DNA of 64,000 bases from Rhodoferax sp. (GCA_003133245.1 PKWM01000023.1:23694-87693); one strand, 5' to 3'; counted from the stretch's first letter, positions 28,217-37,374 are shown. Notes: a model not told the origin generated them from the sequence alone. Numbers and translations are program-made.

Positions 28217-28798
28217 TCAACGCGTTAACTGATAGACCGATGTGCCAGCGCGCAAATTGGGCAGCCAACGCAACACGCGCCCGTCTTGCAAACCAAAACT
28301 GTCCTGCACGGTCAGTCCGTTGCGACGCGCCAGCACGGCCAGGTCAGCATGGGTGCCGACCCGGATATTGGGTGTGTCGTACCACTGGTAAGGCAGGCGG
28401 CGTGTGACCGGCATGCGCCCATACAGGACGCTCAGGCGATTGGGCCAATGGGCAAAGTTAGGAAAGGCGACGATGCCGATGCGCCCGACGCGTACGGTCT
28501 CGCGCAGCATCACCTCAGCATTGCGCAAGTGCTGCAAGGTGTCGATTTGTAGCACCACGTCAAACGAGGCGTCTTCAAACAGGGTCAGCCCTTCGTCCAG
28601 ATTGAGCTGGATCACGTTGACGCCACGCTGGACGCAGGCCAGCACGTTGGCATTGGCAATCTCGATGCCGTAGCCCGTGCAACCGCGTGCTTGTTGCAGG
28701 TGCGCCAGCATGGCACCATCGCCACAGCCGAGGTCGAGTACTCTGGAGCCGGGCGGCACCAGGCTGGCGATGACGTGCATTGTGGTGTTATCGCTCAT
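28217..28798 (-). CDS. metW: Methionine biosynthesis protein MetW
   Basis: A 193-residue SAM-dependent methyltransferase-fold protein. Motif I is [14 protein letters not shown] and a later block reads QLNLDEGL and [15 protein letters not shown]. MetW almost always follows metX in Proteobacteria and is thought to activate MetX. Here the metX stop and the metW ATG overlap as ATGA. Full length. Confidence 0.93.
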   Translation of the reverse strand: MSDNTTMHVIASLVPPGSRVLDLGCGDGAMLAHLQQARGCTGYGIEIANANVLACVQRGVNVIQLNLDEGLTLFEDASFDVVLQIDTLQHLRNAEVMLRETVRVGRIGIVAFPNFAHWPNRLSVLYGRMPVTRRLPYQWYDTPNIRVGTHADLAVLARRNGLTVQDSFGLQDGRVLRWLPNLRAGTSVYQLTR

Positions 28799-29937
28799 GC
28801 CAGCACCGTTTTGGCGACACCGTCAAAATACGCGCTCACCACCGCCAGGTAGCGCGCGTCGTCAAGCAAAAAAGCGTCGTGACCATGCGGCGCGTTGATC
28901 TCGGCGTAGCTGACTTCGCGCCGGTTGTGCAGCAGCGCCTTGACCATCTCGCGGCTGCGCCGGGGGGCAAAGCGCCAGTCGGTGGTAAAGCTCACCAGCA
29001 AGAAATTGGCGGTAGCACTTGCCAGCGCCAGACTCAAGTCGCCGCCAAAACGGCGCGCCGGGTCAAAGTAATCGAGCGCACGGGTGATCAGCAGGTAGGT
29101 GTTGGCGTCAAAGTATTCGGCAAACTTGTCGCCCTGGTAGCGCAGGTAGCTCTCGATCTGAAACTCGGCCTCGAGCGTGCTGTAAAAGTAGTCGCGTTGC
29201 GCCGTACCCTGACCAGCTGCAATCAATTGGCGGCCAAACTTTTCGTTCATCACATCGTCGCTCAGGTAGGTGATGTGGCCGATCATTCGGGCGATGCGCA
29301 GGCCGCGCTTCGGAACGGTGCCGTGTTCGTAAAAATGGCCGTCGTGAAAGTCGGGATCGGTCTGAATGGCGCGTCTGGCCACCTCGTTGAAGGCGATGTT
29401 TTCTGCCGTCAGGTTGGGCGCGCTGGCAATTACCACCGCGTGGCGCACGCGCGCCGGATATTGCAGCGCCCAGCTTAGCGCCTGCATGCCGCCCAATGAT
29501 CCACCCATTACAGCCGCCAGCGTCCGGATGCCCATGGCATCGAGCAAACGGGCTTGGGAGTCAACCCAGTCTTCGACCGCAACCACCGGAAAATCGGCAC
29601 CATAAACGCGGCCAGTATCCGGATTAACGTGCATCGGGCCAGTCGAGCCAAAACAGGAACCCAGGTTATTGACGCCGATGACAAAAAATTTGTTGGTATC
29701 GAGCGCTTTACCCGGACCGATCATGTTGTCCCACCAGCCCTCGGACTTGTCTTGCCCCTCGTAAACACCGGCCACGTGATGCGAAGCGTTCAAGGCATGG
29801 CAGATCAGCACCGCGTTGGATTTATCTTTATTGAGAACACCATAAGTCTCAAAGCTCAATGAATAGTCGCGAATCGTTGCGCCGCTTTGCAAGGGCAAAA
29901 CGGCGACAAAGTGCATGGACTGGGTTGTACTGAGCAT
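28795..29937 (-). CDS. metX: Homoserine O-acyltransferase MetX
   Basis: A 380-residue alpha/beta-hydrolase that activates homoserine for methionine synthesis. The nucleophile S147 sits in [16 protein letters not shown], the conserved [17 protein letters not shown] is present, and the catalytic His lies in [12 protein letters not shown]. Proteins of this family in Betaproteobacteria are commonly annotated as using succinyl-CoA rather than acetyl-CoA, so I do not specify the acyl donor. Operon with metW. The 305 bp upstream (to the amt start) hold the divergent amt promoter and no other gene. Confidence 0.93.
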   Translation of the reverse strand: MLSTTQSMHFVAVLPLQSGATIRDYSLSFETYGVLNKDKSNAVLICHALNASHHVAGVYEGQDKSEGWWDNMIGPGKALDTNKFFVIGVNNLGSCFGSTGPMHVNPDTGRVYGADFPVVAVEDWVDSQARLLDAMGIRTLAAVMGGSLGGMQALSWALQYPARVRHAVVIASAPNLTAENIAFNEVARRAIQTDPDFHDGHFYEHGTVPKRGLRIARMIGHITYLSDDVMNEKFGRQLIAAGQGTAQRDYFYSTLEAEFQIESYLRYQGDKFAEYFDANTYLLITRALDYFDPARRFGGDLSLALASATANFLLVSFTTDWRFAPRRSREMVKALLHNRREVSYAEINAPHGHDAFLLDDARYLAVVSAYFDGVAKTVLA

Positions 29938-30143
29938 TGGTTTATGACAGATCGGGCGTGTGTTAAGTTGCTGCGGTCTATCCCTGGGTGTTGGATCAAA
30001 CCGCGCAAGCGGTTAGTATAAATCTCTCACTGCTCAGGACCCCTATGTCAGAGCTGTTCGGATCCGACGCCTCTCACCCAATTACCGGTTGAGATAAAAA
30101 ATACTTCAATGGGTTGATGCCAACCGCTACAAAGGTTTGTTCT

Positions 30144-30159
30144 TGGCGTATTTATTGCT
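30144..30159 (+). promoter_or_regulatory. Sigma-54 promoter upstream of the ammonium transporter
   Basis: TGGCGTATTTATTGCT matches the -24/-12 consensus TGGCAC-N5-TTGC with the invariant GG and GC at the right spacing. It lies 84 nt before the amt ATG. Sigma-54 with NtrC commonly controls ammonium transporters. I did not find a clear NtrC binding site. Confidence 0.65.
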
Positions 30160-30242
30160 TGACTCACTCCTCAATTTGGTGCGGATCCATTTTTTCCGCT
30201 TCGGGCGCACCAATCCAACACACCCAATCTAAAAAGGTTCTC

Positions 30243-31445
30243 ATGGACGCACTAAAACAGAGCGCTGACACACTCTTCATCCTGCTCGGCGCGATCATGG
30301 TGCTGGCCATGCACGCCGGTTTTGCATTCCTGGAGTTGGGCACCGTGCGGCGCAAAAACCAGGTCAATGCGTTGGTCAAGATTTTGGTGGACTTCTGTGT
30401 TTCCACTGTCGCCTATTTTCTGGTTGGTTACAGCGTCGCTTACGGCACCAGCTTTTTTGTGGGAGCTGAGCAGTTGGTACTCAAGAGTGGTTATGAGTTG
30501 GTCAGGTTCTTCTTTTTATTAACCTTTGCGGCTGCGATTCCGGCCATCATTTCGGGTGGCATCGCCGAGCGCGCCCGGTTCTGGCCGCAACTCATTGCAA
30601 CCGCCATAATCGTGGGTCTTATTTATCCTGTTTTTGAAGGTGTTGTGTGGAACCAGAACTTTGGTGTGCAGACCTGGATTAAAAACTTCACTGGTTCGGA
30701 GTTTCATGATTTTGCTGGCAGCGTCGTGGTACATGCGGTCGGTGGTTGGATCGCTTTACCGGCTGTGGTTTTATTGGGCGCACGCAGCAACCGCTACCGT
30801 AAGGATGGCGGCATCTCTGCGCACCCGCCTTCAAGTATTCCGTTTCTGGCGCTGGGTGCCTGGATCCTGACGGTGGGGTGGTTCGGCTTTAATGTCATGA
30901 GCGCGCAGACACTTGATAAAGTCTCTGGTTTGGTGGTTGTGAACTCGCTGATGGCCATGGTGGGCGGCACGTTGGCTGCCCTCGTTCTTGGCAAGAACGA
31001 CCCTGGTTTTGTGCATAACGGCCCATTGGCAGGTCTTATTGCAGTATGCGCCGGATCGGACATCATGCATCCGCTGGGTGCGCTGGTGGCAGGAGTCGTA
31101 GCGGGTGTCCTTTTTGTGACTATGTTCACGCACACTCAAAACAAATGGAAAATCGACGATGTACTGGGTGTCTGGCCACTGCACGGCCTATGCGGCACAT
31201 GGGGTGGTATTGCTGCCGGTATTTTTGGTAATAAAGCGTTGGGTGGCTTGGGCGGCATCACACTTGGTGGCCAACTGATTGGCACTACCTTTGGAATAGC
31301 GTGGGCTGTTATGGGGGGATTAGTAGTCTATGGTTTGCTCAAAGTCACTATGGGCTTGCGCCTGAGCCAAGAAGAAGAATACGACGGTGCTGATCTGTCA
31401 ATTCATAAAATCAGCGCATCACCCGAGCGCGAGGCGAACTGGTGA
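30243..31445 (+). CDS. amtB: Ammonium transporter (Amt family)
   Basis: A 400-residue, eleven-helix ammonium channel. Recognisable Amt features: MVLAMHAGFAFLELGTVRRKN near the start, FAAAIPAIISGGIAER, FAGSVVVHAVGGW with a pore histidine, and WPLHGLCGTWGG with the second pore histidine region. No long signal peptide. I chose the ATG at 30243 (MDALKQSAD), with AAAAAGG upstream, over an earlier in-frame ATG. No glnK partner is adjacent, which is unusual for amtB. Preceded by a sigma-54 promoter. Confidence 0.92.
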   Translation: MDALKQSADTLFILLGAIMVLAMHAGFAFLELGTVRRKNQVNALVKILVDFCVSTVAYFLVGYSVAYGTSFFVGAEQLVLKSGYELVRFFFLLTFAAAIPAIISGGIAERARFWPQLIATAIIVGLIYPVFEGVVWNQNFGVQTWIKNFTGSEFHDFAGSVVVHAVGGWIALPAVVLLGARSNRYRKDGGISAHPPSSIPFLALGAWILTVGWFGFNVMSAQTLDKVSGLVVVNSLMAMVGGTLAALVLGKNDPGFVHNGPLAGLIAVCAGSDIMHPLGALVAGVVAGVLFVTMFTHTQNKWKIDDVLGVWPLHGLCGTWGGIAAGIFGNKALGGLGGITLGGQLIGTTFGIAWAVMGGLVVYGLLKVTMGLRLSQEEEYDGADLSIHKISASPEREANW

Positions 31446-31680
31446 AATTGAATGAATACTTTGGCTTTTCTTATTTCTCTATTTAAAGATAATAGTAGTA
31501 GATAGGGAATGAAGAAAAATGTGAATAGAGACTTTTTTCTTTTGTAAATCAAAGAGTTATAAATAATAAAGTTTGTGTTTTAGTATGGTTTCTGTTGTAG
31601 TGTTCAGTTGAACAACTTAAGCAGAATAAATAAAACTGTGGGTAAGTAATAGTTTACATAAAAGTTATACATAAGAATGC
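31446..31680. other. AT-rich gene-free stretch between amt and the nrfD-like gene
   Basis: About 235 bp with markedly higher A+T than the flanking genes, no open reading frame of note. It contains a perfect palindrome TGTTCA-GT-TGAACA at 31601-31614. It forms the 3' side of both convergent units together with the terminators that follow. Confidence 0.5.
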
Positions 31681-31725
31681 AAAATACAAAAAACCCACAT
31701 CTCCAGTGAAAGGAGAATGTGGGTT
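31681..31725 (-). terminator. Second intrinsic terminator of the nrfD-like operon
   Basis: AACCCACAT-CTCC pairs with GGAG-A-ATGTGGGTT (31692-31725); read on the minus strand it is followed by TTTTTTGTATTTT. A strong Rho-independent terminator for minus-strand transcripts. Confidence 0.75.
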
Positions 31726-31756
31726 AAGGAGTCCGAAGTTTGAACCTGGACTATAA

Positions 31757-31794
31757 GAAAAAAGCCAGACAGCGCTGTTTGTCTGTGTGGCTTT
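31757..31794 (-). terminator. Intrinsic terminator just after the nrfD-like gene
   Basis: AAAGCCAGACAG pairs with CTGTGTGGCTTT with one mismatch; on the minus strand it is followed by TTTTTTCTT. It lies 9-46 nt behind the stop codon of the nrfD-like gene. Confidence 0.75.
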
Positions 31795-31802
31795 GATCGG
31801 GT

Positions 31803-32990
31803 TTAAACGTGGTTGGAATGGGTCGTTTTTTCAGACCAGATCGGGAAAAATTTATTGATGGTGGCCAATAAGCCAAACGGTGCCAGCACGATCAGGATGC
31901 CGACCAGGGCACCTTCTTTGCCAAAGAAAGGCAACTGATAGCTGAGTAAGCCTTTGCCAGTCTTTGAAATTTCCTGGCCGCCGATGACAACGTTCCAGCG
32001 CATCATAAACACCGAGAACAGCACTAGGCAAGCGCTGACAACAACACCAAGCACCAGTGCCCGCCCAGTGGTACCACGCCAGATCATGTAAGACAACCAC
32101 AATAGCGGCGTGACCGCACCAATTGCAAATTGCAGAACGAAATAGGGCACCAGCAGGGGGCCAGTCACGTATTGCATGATCATGTCGATGCCTTCTCGGC
32201 CTTTATAGACCATGCTGCCAAATTCAAGCGATTCAAGCACAAAAGCCACCATGATGAAAGCCCAAATGGTGTAAGCCAGCGTTTTAAGGCAGGGCAAATC
32301 GACCGGGATTTTGCGCCATTTGCAGGTCACCACATAAAGAACCGCGAGCAGTGAAACGCCCGAGATGATGGCTGAGAACAGGAAAATCACCGGCATCAAA
32401 TCAGATGACCACCATTCGCGGGCTTTGACTGAGCCGTACATGAAACCGACGTAACCATGCAGACCGTGTGCACCCGGAATGCCGATACAAGCCAGGGCAA
32501 AAATCCATTTTTTATCCCAACTGAGCGTCTTTTCAGATACATCGTACGAGCCGAGCGTGAGTACTTTGTAAAACCGGCCCAATAAACCGGTTTTAGTTTG
32601 GGCTTGATCAACAATGAAAGGACGGTAGGCGAACCAGATTTCAAGTAATAACAAGATAACGTAAAAACTAGCAAAAAATCCGAACATGGCCATCGCTGAA
32701 GTCAGGTGCGGCGTAATGGTGGCCTCGAAAGCGCGCTCTGGGTGGCCGAGGTGAATCAGCAAAGGTAGCGGAACAAAAACCATGAAGCTGAAAGAAGTGA
32801 GTAAAGCCAGGTGCGCCACCGGTTTCAGGCGCTCAAAGCCGAACACCTGGTACAGGCTGGAAACCGTAAATGCACCAGCCACCAAACCGGTGATATAGGG
32901 ATAGACGGCGATCAGGATGGACCACTCAAAAACTGTTTCATTGGGATAGACCCATCCCGTGTAGGGAGCAAAATGTATAAGCGCTTCCAC
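31803..32990 (-). CDS. NrfD/PsrC-like quinone-interacting membrane subunit
   Basis: A 395-residue integral membrane protein with about nine or ten helices, of the NrfD/PsrC family that exchanges electrons between the quinone pool and an iron-sulfur partner. Features: HLGHPERAFEA after helix 2, GIPGAHGLHGYVGFMYGS, and the typical helix spacing. The start is GTG, sharing one base with the TAG of the iron-sulfur gene upstream and preceded by a strong GAGGTG ribosome binding site. With its two partners it forms a quinol:cytochrome c type module. No molybdopterin subunit is encoded nearby. Confidence 0.88.
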   Translation of the reverse strand: MEALIHFAPYTGWVYPNETVFEWSILIAVYPYITGLVAGAFTVSSLYQVFGFERLKPVAHLALLTSFSFMVFVPLPLLIHLGHPERAFEATITPHLTSAMAMFGFFASFYVILLLLEIWFAYRPFIVDQAQTKTGLLGRFYKVLTLGSYDVSEKTLSWDKKWIFALACIGIPGAHGLHGYVGFMYGSVKAREWWSSDLMPVIFLFSAIISGVSLLAVLYVVTCKWRKIPVDLPCLKTLAYTIWAFIMVAFVLESLEFGSMVYKGREGIDMIMQYVTGPLLVPYFVLQFAIGAVTPLLWLSYMIWRGTTGRALVLGVVVSACLVLFSVFMMRWNVVIGGQEISKTGKGLLSYQLPFFGKEGALVGILIVLAPFGLLATINKFFPIWSEKTTHSNHV

Positions 32991-33829
32991 TAGTTCACCT
33001 CTTTATCGATGCCGACATAAAACACATTGGGCGCGTTCCCGGTATCGGGCCTGAGCACATTAACGCGGTTATTGCGTATAAACAAACTGACCGGGCTCTC
33101 TCTGTCATTTTGGTCGCCGAAAATGCGAGCACCGACCGGGCAAGCTTCAACGCAAGCCGGATTCATGCCTTTGGTGATACGGTGGTAGCACCAGTTGCAT
33201 TTATCGGCAATACCTTTGTCTTCATTGAAGTAACGCACGCCATACGGACACGCTTGCACGCAGTAGCGGCAACCGATGCAGTAGGTTGGATCGATCAGGA
33301 CCACACCGTCTTTGGTACGGTAGGTGGCACCTGTGGGGCACACCTGCACGCAGGACGGATGGGTGCATTGGTTACACAACTTGGGCACAAAAAAGGCTTT
33401 TTCGACCTTCGCATCCTTGTAGCGGTTGGCAAAGCGGAATTCTTTTTCGGAGCCGGATGCCGCGATGTTCACGGGGTCTGCTTGGCTGTCAATATGGACT
33501 TCTGGATCGCCTTCGATCTGAACGTAACGCTCGACCCAAGTGCGGAATTGATGTGCGTTGTGGGGCACGCCGTTTTCAGTCTTGCAGGCTTCGACGCAGC
33601 GCAGGCAACCAATACATTTGGTGGCATCAACCCCAAAACCCCACTTATGTTTGGTCCAATCATAGTCTTTGGTGGGAAACGATGCGCCCTCAGCGGGAGC
33701 CTCATTTTTGGCGGCCAGTGCCGGGACGATGCCCAAGCTTACAGCGCCCGCGACAGCGCCTGCGCCACCGAGTTTGGTGAGGAAGGCTCGTCGTGCCGTC
33801 TCGGTCGGTTTTGAATTTTCATTCATCAT
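32990..33829 (-). CDS. Periplasmic 4x[4Fe-4S] electron-transfer protein (NrfC/TtrB-like), Tat-exported
   Basis: A 279-residue protein with a twin-arginine signal (ARRAFLTKLGGAGAVAGAV, R13-R14) and 16 cysteines in four cluster motifs: C72/75/78/82, C152/155/160/164, C184/187/190/194 and C211/214/226/230. This is the NrfC/PsrB/DsrO arrangement that links an NrfD-type membrane protein to a periplasmic redox partner. It lies between the hexaheme cytochrome gene (16-bp gap) and the nrfD-like gene (1-bp overlap). Inference: electrons pass between the quinone pool and the cytochromes through it. Confidence 0.92.
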   Translation of the reverse strand: MMNENSKPTETARRAFLTKLGGAGAVAGAVSLGIVPALAAKNEAPAEGASFPTKDYDWTKHKWGFGVDATKCIGCLRCVEACKTENGVPHNAHQFRTWVERYVQIEGDPEVHIDSQADPVNIAASGSEKEFRFANRYKDAKVEKAFFVPKLCNQCTHPSCVQVCPTGATYRTKDGVVLIDPTYCIGCRYCVQACPYGVRYFNEDKGIADKCNWCYHRITKGMNPACVEACPVGARIFGDQNDRESPVSLFIRNNRVNVLRPDTGNAPNVFYVGIDKEVN

Positions 33830-33845
33830 GGTGGTTCGTCTTCCC

Positions 33846-34823
33846 TTATTTGGTGGACTGACAGCTTTGTGTCGAGAAGTAAGCGGCCAGGTTTGCGATG
33901 TCGGCGTCGCTCAGGCTCTTGGCGGTGCCAGACATCATGGGGTCTTTGCGCAGACCGGCCCGGAACGCTTTGAGCGCGTTGACTAGGTAACCCGGTTTTT
34001 GTGCCGCCAGTTTCGGCCATGCCGGGTTGGCACCGGCACCGGTTTCACCGTGGCAAGCGGCACAGTTCTTGGCCAGCTCCTTGCCGTCGGCAGCATTGCC
34101 GGCTGGCTTTTGGCTTGGCGCAGCATTGCAACTCAGGCTGGCGAAATAGACAGCAAGATTCTGGATGTCGGCTTCACCAAGACTTTGCGCCAGCGGTGTC
34201 ATTGCCACGTCTTTTTGGGTGCCCGACTTGAATGCCGTGAGTATGCGCGCCAGATAAGCAGCGTTTTGGCCGGCAAGATTTGGCCAGGTGTCGTTCGGGC
34301 TCACACCCAGCGCACCGTGACAACCGGCGCATACGGCTGCGCTTGCTTTGCCTGCAGCGGCGTTGCCAGTCACTTTGACAGCCGCTGCGCTGATCTTGGG
34401 AGAATGCGGGTTGTGGCAAACAATACATTGTTGACCACCAGAATGCGATGCCACTTCAATTTGAGGTTGAGTGAGCGGTCTACCCGTCATCTTTTCGTGA
34501 CAAAGTGTGCACAACTTGGCCGTATCCTTGGGAATAGGCAACTTGCCATTTTGGGGGTGGCCCAAAGCCGGGCCATGGCAAATTTCGCAGTTCACCGATT
34601 TATGGCTGCCAGCCGACCATACGGCGTGTCTCTCTGCGTGGCAGCTCTTGCAGTATTTTGCTGTTTGGTACACGGGCACTTTTGCGGCAATTTCAGGAAC
34701 TGAATTAGCGCGGTAGTGGCCGAACCGGTAAAACGAATCGACCGTGAGGAATGGAACGGCAAAGTACGCGACCACCAACAGGCCAAGAATTAAAACCACT
34801 AATCGAAAAATATGTTTGGGCAT
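33846..34823 (-). CDS. Membrane-anchored hexaheme cytochrome c
   Basis: A 325-residue protein with one N-terminal helix (about residues 6-28), probably an uncleaved anchor. Six CxxCH haem sites start at C58, C79, C105, C133, C165 and C254. The first four are close together, as in small tetrahaem modules, while the last two each sit in a c4/c5-like class I domain ending YFASL or YFSTQ. This mix looks like a fusion of a multihaem input module with two class I domains. Ribosome binding site AAAGG is good. First gene of the minus-strand operon with the iron-sulfur and NrfD-like genes. Confidence 0.9.
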   Translation of the reverse strand: MPKHIFRLVVLILGLLVVAYFAVPFLTVDSFYRFGHYRANSVPEIAAKVPVYQTAKYCKSCHAERHAVWSAGSHKSVNCEICHGPALGHPQNGKLPIPKDTAKLCTLCHEKMTGRPLTQPQIEVASHSGGQQCIVCHNPHSPKISAAAVKVTGNAAAGKASAAVCAGCHGALGVSPNDTWPNLAGQNAAYLARILTAFKSGTQKDVAMTPLAQSLGEADIQNLAVYFASLSCNAAPSQKPAGNAADGKELAKNCAACHGETGAGANPAWPKLAAQKPGYLVNALKAFRAGLRKDPMMSGTAKSLSDADIANLAAYFSTQSCQSTK

Positions 34824-34913
34824 GCTCGCCTTTCGTGTCGTCGCGCAAAATTGTTGTCGAAAATAAAGTCTTCGATCGTACTTCCTTTCGGCAGCAGATC
34901 CTCCTTTTTAAGT

Positions 34914-34927
34914 TTGATCCAAATCAA
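34914..34927. promoter_or_regulatory. Perfect FNR/ANR box between divergent cytochrome operons
   Basis: TTGATCCAAATCAA is an exact match to the TTGAT-N4-ATCAA consensus. It sits 91 bp before the hexaheme start and 314 bp before the tetraheme start. The rest of the 417-bp intergenic region (34824-35240) is AT-rich and holds no gene. I could not fix which promoter it serves; a -10-like TACGAT (34875-34880, minus) is a candidate. Confidence 0.7.
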
Positions 34928-35240
34928 TGCGCCACAAAGTTCGTCTTGCTTTTTTAGCGAAAAGCAGAGTTGAAAATGCGATAAAAAATCAATTTAGGCA
35001 CAGGTGTTTCTTCCTTTGATTACAACCTTTATATTCACCAAAAGTGCGTGATCAAAGAGGAAGAAATAGTCAGGTCATTGAGTTTGGGTCGGCCACTGCT
35101 TCATGTTAAAATTTTCCGTCAAGTGGAACCAAGGTTCCGGGTAAGTCGTTAAACCTAATCCCAGATGTTTTTGGCTTTGTGAGTCTTTAATGACTGTCAA
35201 AGAGTGTCGTCTGTTTGGACAATTGTTTGAGGAAATGTTG

Positions 35241-36485
35241 ATGAAACGAAGCGTTGGCAGTGTTGTGATGAAGATATTTGGAATGGTTTTGGTTGGCGGT
35301 TTGCTGGCGGCTGCCGTGCTGGCTCAAACCATTACCGCAGGTGGTGCAGCCGATCCTATGGACTTCAAGATTCTGTATGCAACGCCTCAGGATGTGGTTG
35401 AAGGCAAGCAAGTGGCGCTTACCATGTGCGCTGGCTGCCACGGTAGCAACGGCGTCAGCACCCAAAAAGGCGTGCCAAATATTGCGGGGCAGCGACCGGT
35501 CTATCTGCACCTGGAGCTCAAGGTCTACCAGAAGGGCGGGCGCGGCAACAAGAGCATGACAAATACGGTCAAGTACATGAATGATGACGCCATCATGAAA
35601 GTGTCGGCCTACTATGCCAGCCAGGATCCCGCCGAACCCCTTCGCTCCACCTCTAAAGCAGATGTCGGCAAACCCAATGCAATGACCGCTGGCAAAGCCG
35701 CCGCAGCCGCTTGTGGCGGCTGCCATGGTGATGCGGGTGTTAGCAGCATCGCCGGGACACCGAGCCTGATTGGGAGCGACCCAAAGTATTTAATTGCTGC
35801 AATCAGTGCTTACAAGAGTGGCGAGCGCAAACATGACATGATGAAAGCCTTGGTATCGGGTTTGACGGAGGCTGAAGTCAGCAACATAGCGCTCTACTAC
35901 GCCCTGCAAGCACCTGATAGAGCAAAGACCCCGGCTCCTGGCAACGTGGCGGCGGGTAAGACGGCCGCGGCAAGCTGTTCCGGATGCCATGGCGGCGATG
36001 GCGGTGTGAGCGTTAATCCAGCCACACCTAGTCTGGCCGGACAGGAAGCACAATATTTTATTGCTGCGCTGCGCGCCTACAAGGACGGCGCACGCAACAA
36101 CGCGACCATGAAGGGCCCGGCCACTGCGGTTGACGAAGCCACGGCCAAGAATCTGGCCGCCTACTACGCCAGCCAGACGCCCAAGGCCCCCCAGGTTGGC
36201 AAACCCCTAAGTGTGGCTGAGTGGGCTGAGCGTTGTGACCGTTGTCACGGTGTCAACGGCAACAGCACCGACCCACGCGCGCCAGCTTTGGCGGCGCAGC
36301 GGGTGGACTACCTGGAACGAGTCATGCTGGCCTACAAGAAGGGTGAGCGCAAGAGCAAGGAAATGGCCGTGATGTCCGATGGCCTAGACGATGACTTGAT
36401 AACCGGTCTCTCCAACCACTACGCGCGGCAAAAAGCGCGTGGCCTAGCCTACATGATTCTGCCGCTGGTTCCACTAAAAAAATAG
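35241..36485 (+). CDS. Periplasmic tetraheme cytochrome of four c4-like domains
   Basis: A 414-residue protein with an N-terminal signal (KIFGMVLVGGLLAAAVLAQ) and four repeats of a class I c4/c553-type domain of about 85-100 residues. Haem sites CxxCH start at C63, C158, C246 and C332; each is followed by a GVS/GNS loop, a conserved AYK segment and a likely Met ligand. I chose the ATG at 35241 because GAGGA lies 7 nt upstream; earlier in-frame starts lack this. Followed after 66 nt by the membrane monoheme gene. Likely a periplasmic electron wire. Confidence 0.9.
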   Translation: MKRSVGSVVMKIFGMVLVGGLLAAAVLAQTITAGGAADPMDFKILYATPQDVVEGKQVALTMCAGCHGSNGVSTQKGVPNIAGQRPVYLHLELKVYQKGGRGNKSMTNTVKYMNDDAIMKVSAYYASQDPAEPLRSTSKADVGKPNAMTAGKAAAAACGGCHGDAGVSSIAGTPSLIGSDPKYLIAAISAYKSGERKHDMMKALVSGLTEAEVSNIALYYALQAPDRAKTPAPGNVAAGKTAAASCSGCHGGDGGVSVNPATPSLAGQEAQYFIAALRAYKDGARNNATMKGPATAVDEATAKNLAAYYASQTPKAPQVGKPLSVAEWAERCDRCHGVNGNSTDPRAPALAAQRVDYLERVMLAYKKGERKSKEMAVMSDGLDDDLITGLSNHYARQKARGLAYMILPLVPLKK

Positions 36486-36551
36486 GAACAAGCTCGGAGC
36501 ACCGGAACGAATTTTTCGGAATACTTTGCACAACCTCTACACGGATAGATT

Positions 36552-37337
36552 ATGAGTAATACCCCCCTTCACCGCCACTATTTGCATTTTTCGGAATTGC
36601 CCATCAGCATGCGCGTCATGTACACGGCGGTGCTTTGTGTGCTTGGCATGGCTTACCTTTTTGCCGCACTTTATTTGTTTCACACTTATTCGGGCCGTGA
36701 CGGAAACCAGGGCACCTTGTCCTACGATGATCTGGTCATTGCCTATTCCGGTAGCGGCAAGGGTTCCAGGCTGGAGGCAGCCCTGCGCGGCCCGATGTCG
36801 AACATGCTGCCGCCCGATGAACTGGGTACGCTGGTAACTTGGGTGCAACAGGGCGCTGACAAAGAAAAGTATGAGACTATTGCCAAGCCGCTGCTGGAAA
36901 AACGTTGCCTGAGTTGCCACGATGGCAGTAACCCGCATCTGCCGAACTTGAGCGGCTTGGACAACCTCAAAAAGGTGACTGAGCAGGATACCGGGACCGA
37001 CGTCTTTACGCTGGTGCGTGTCTCCCACATTCACTTGTTTGGCTTGACCTTCATTTTCTATTTGGTGGGCACCATTTTTGGTCACGCATACATTCGGCCC
37101 GTCTGGTTTAAGGCAACGGTGATTGGTTTACCGTTCTTGTGCCTGGCACTCGATGTGGGTTCCTGGTACCTGGTCAAGGTGTTTCACCCGTTTGCGCTTG
37201 TGACCATGGGCGCTGGCCTGGTTCAGGGTCTGAGTTTTGCCTTGATGTGGGTCACTTCGATGTACCAACTGTGGTTCTCGGGGACACCCGAAGCCGTTGC
37301 CAAACGCCATGGCGAAGATGGAATTATGGTGGGTTGA
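36552..37337 (+). CDS. Membrane protein with one c-type haem site, unknown family
   Basis: A 261-residue protein I do not recognise by name. It has one N-terminal helix (about 18-42), then a periplasmic segment containing the haem motif CLSCHDG near residue 119, then three more helices (about 155-240). Histidines at the edge of helix 2 (RVSHIHLFG, GHAYI) could bind another cofactor. It sits directly downstream of the tetraheme gene, so it is likely the membrane partner of that wire. The function is not established. Confidence 0.78.
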   Translation: MSNTPLHRHYLHFSELPISMRVMYTAVLCVLGMAYLFAALYLFHTYSGRDGNQGTLSYDDLVIAYSGSGKGSRLEAALRGPMSNMLPPDELGTLVTWVQQGADKEKYETIAKPLLEKRCLSCHDGSNPHLPNLSGLDNLKKVTEQDTGTDVFTLVRVSHIHLFGLTFIFYLVGTIFGHAYIRPVWFKATVIGLPFLCLALDVGSWYLVKVFHPFALVTMGAGLVQGLSFALMWVTSMYQLWFSGTPEAVAKRHGEDGIMVG

Positions 37338-37348
37338 AGCGTTGAACT

Positions 37349-37374
37349 ACCACGGTCGCAACAGCGACTGTGGT
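37349..37374 (+). terminator. Hairpin after the membrane monoheme gene
   Basis: ACCACGGTCGC-AACA-GCGACTGTGGT forms an 11-bp stem (one G-T pair) starting 11 nt after the stop codon. There is no T-run behind it, so it may be Rho-dependent or only stabilise the RNA end. 37375-37610 show no gene. Confidence 0.45.
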
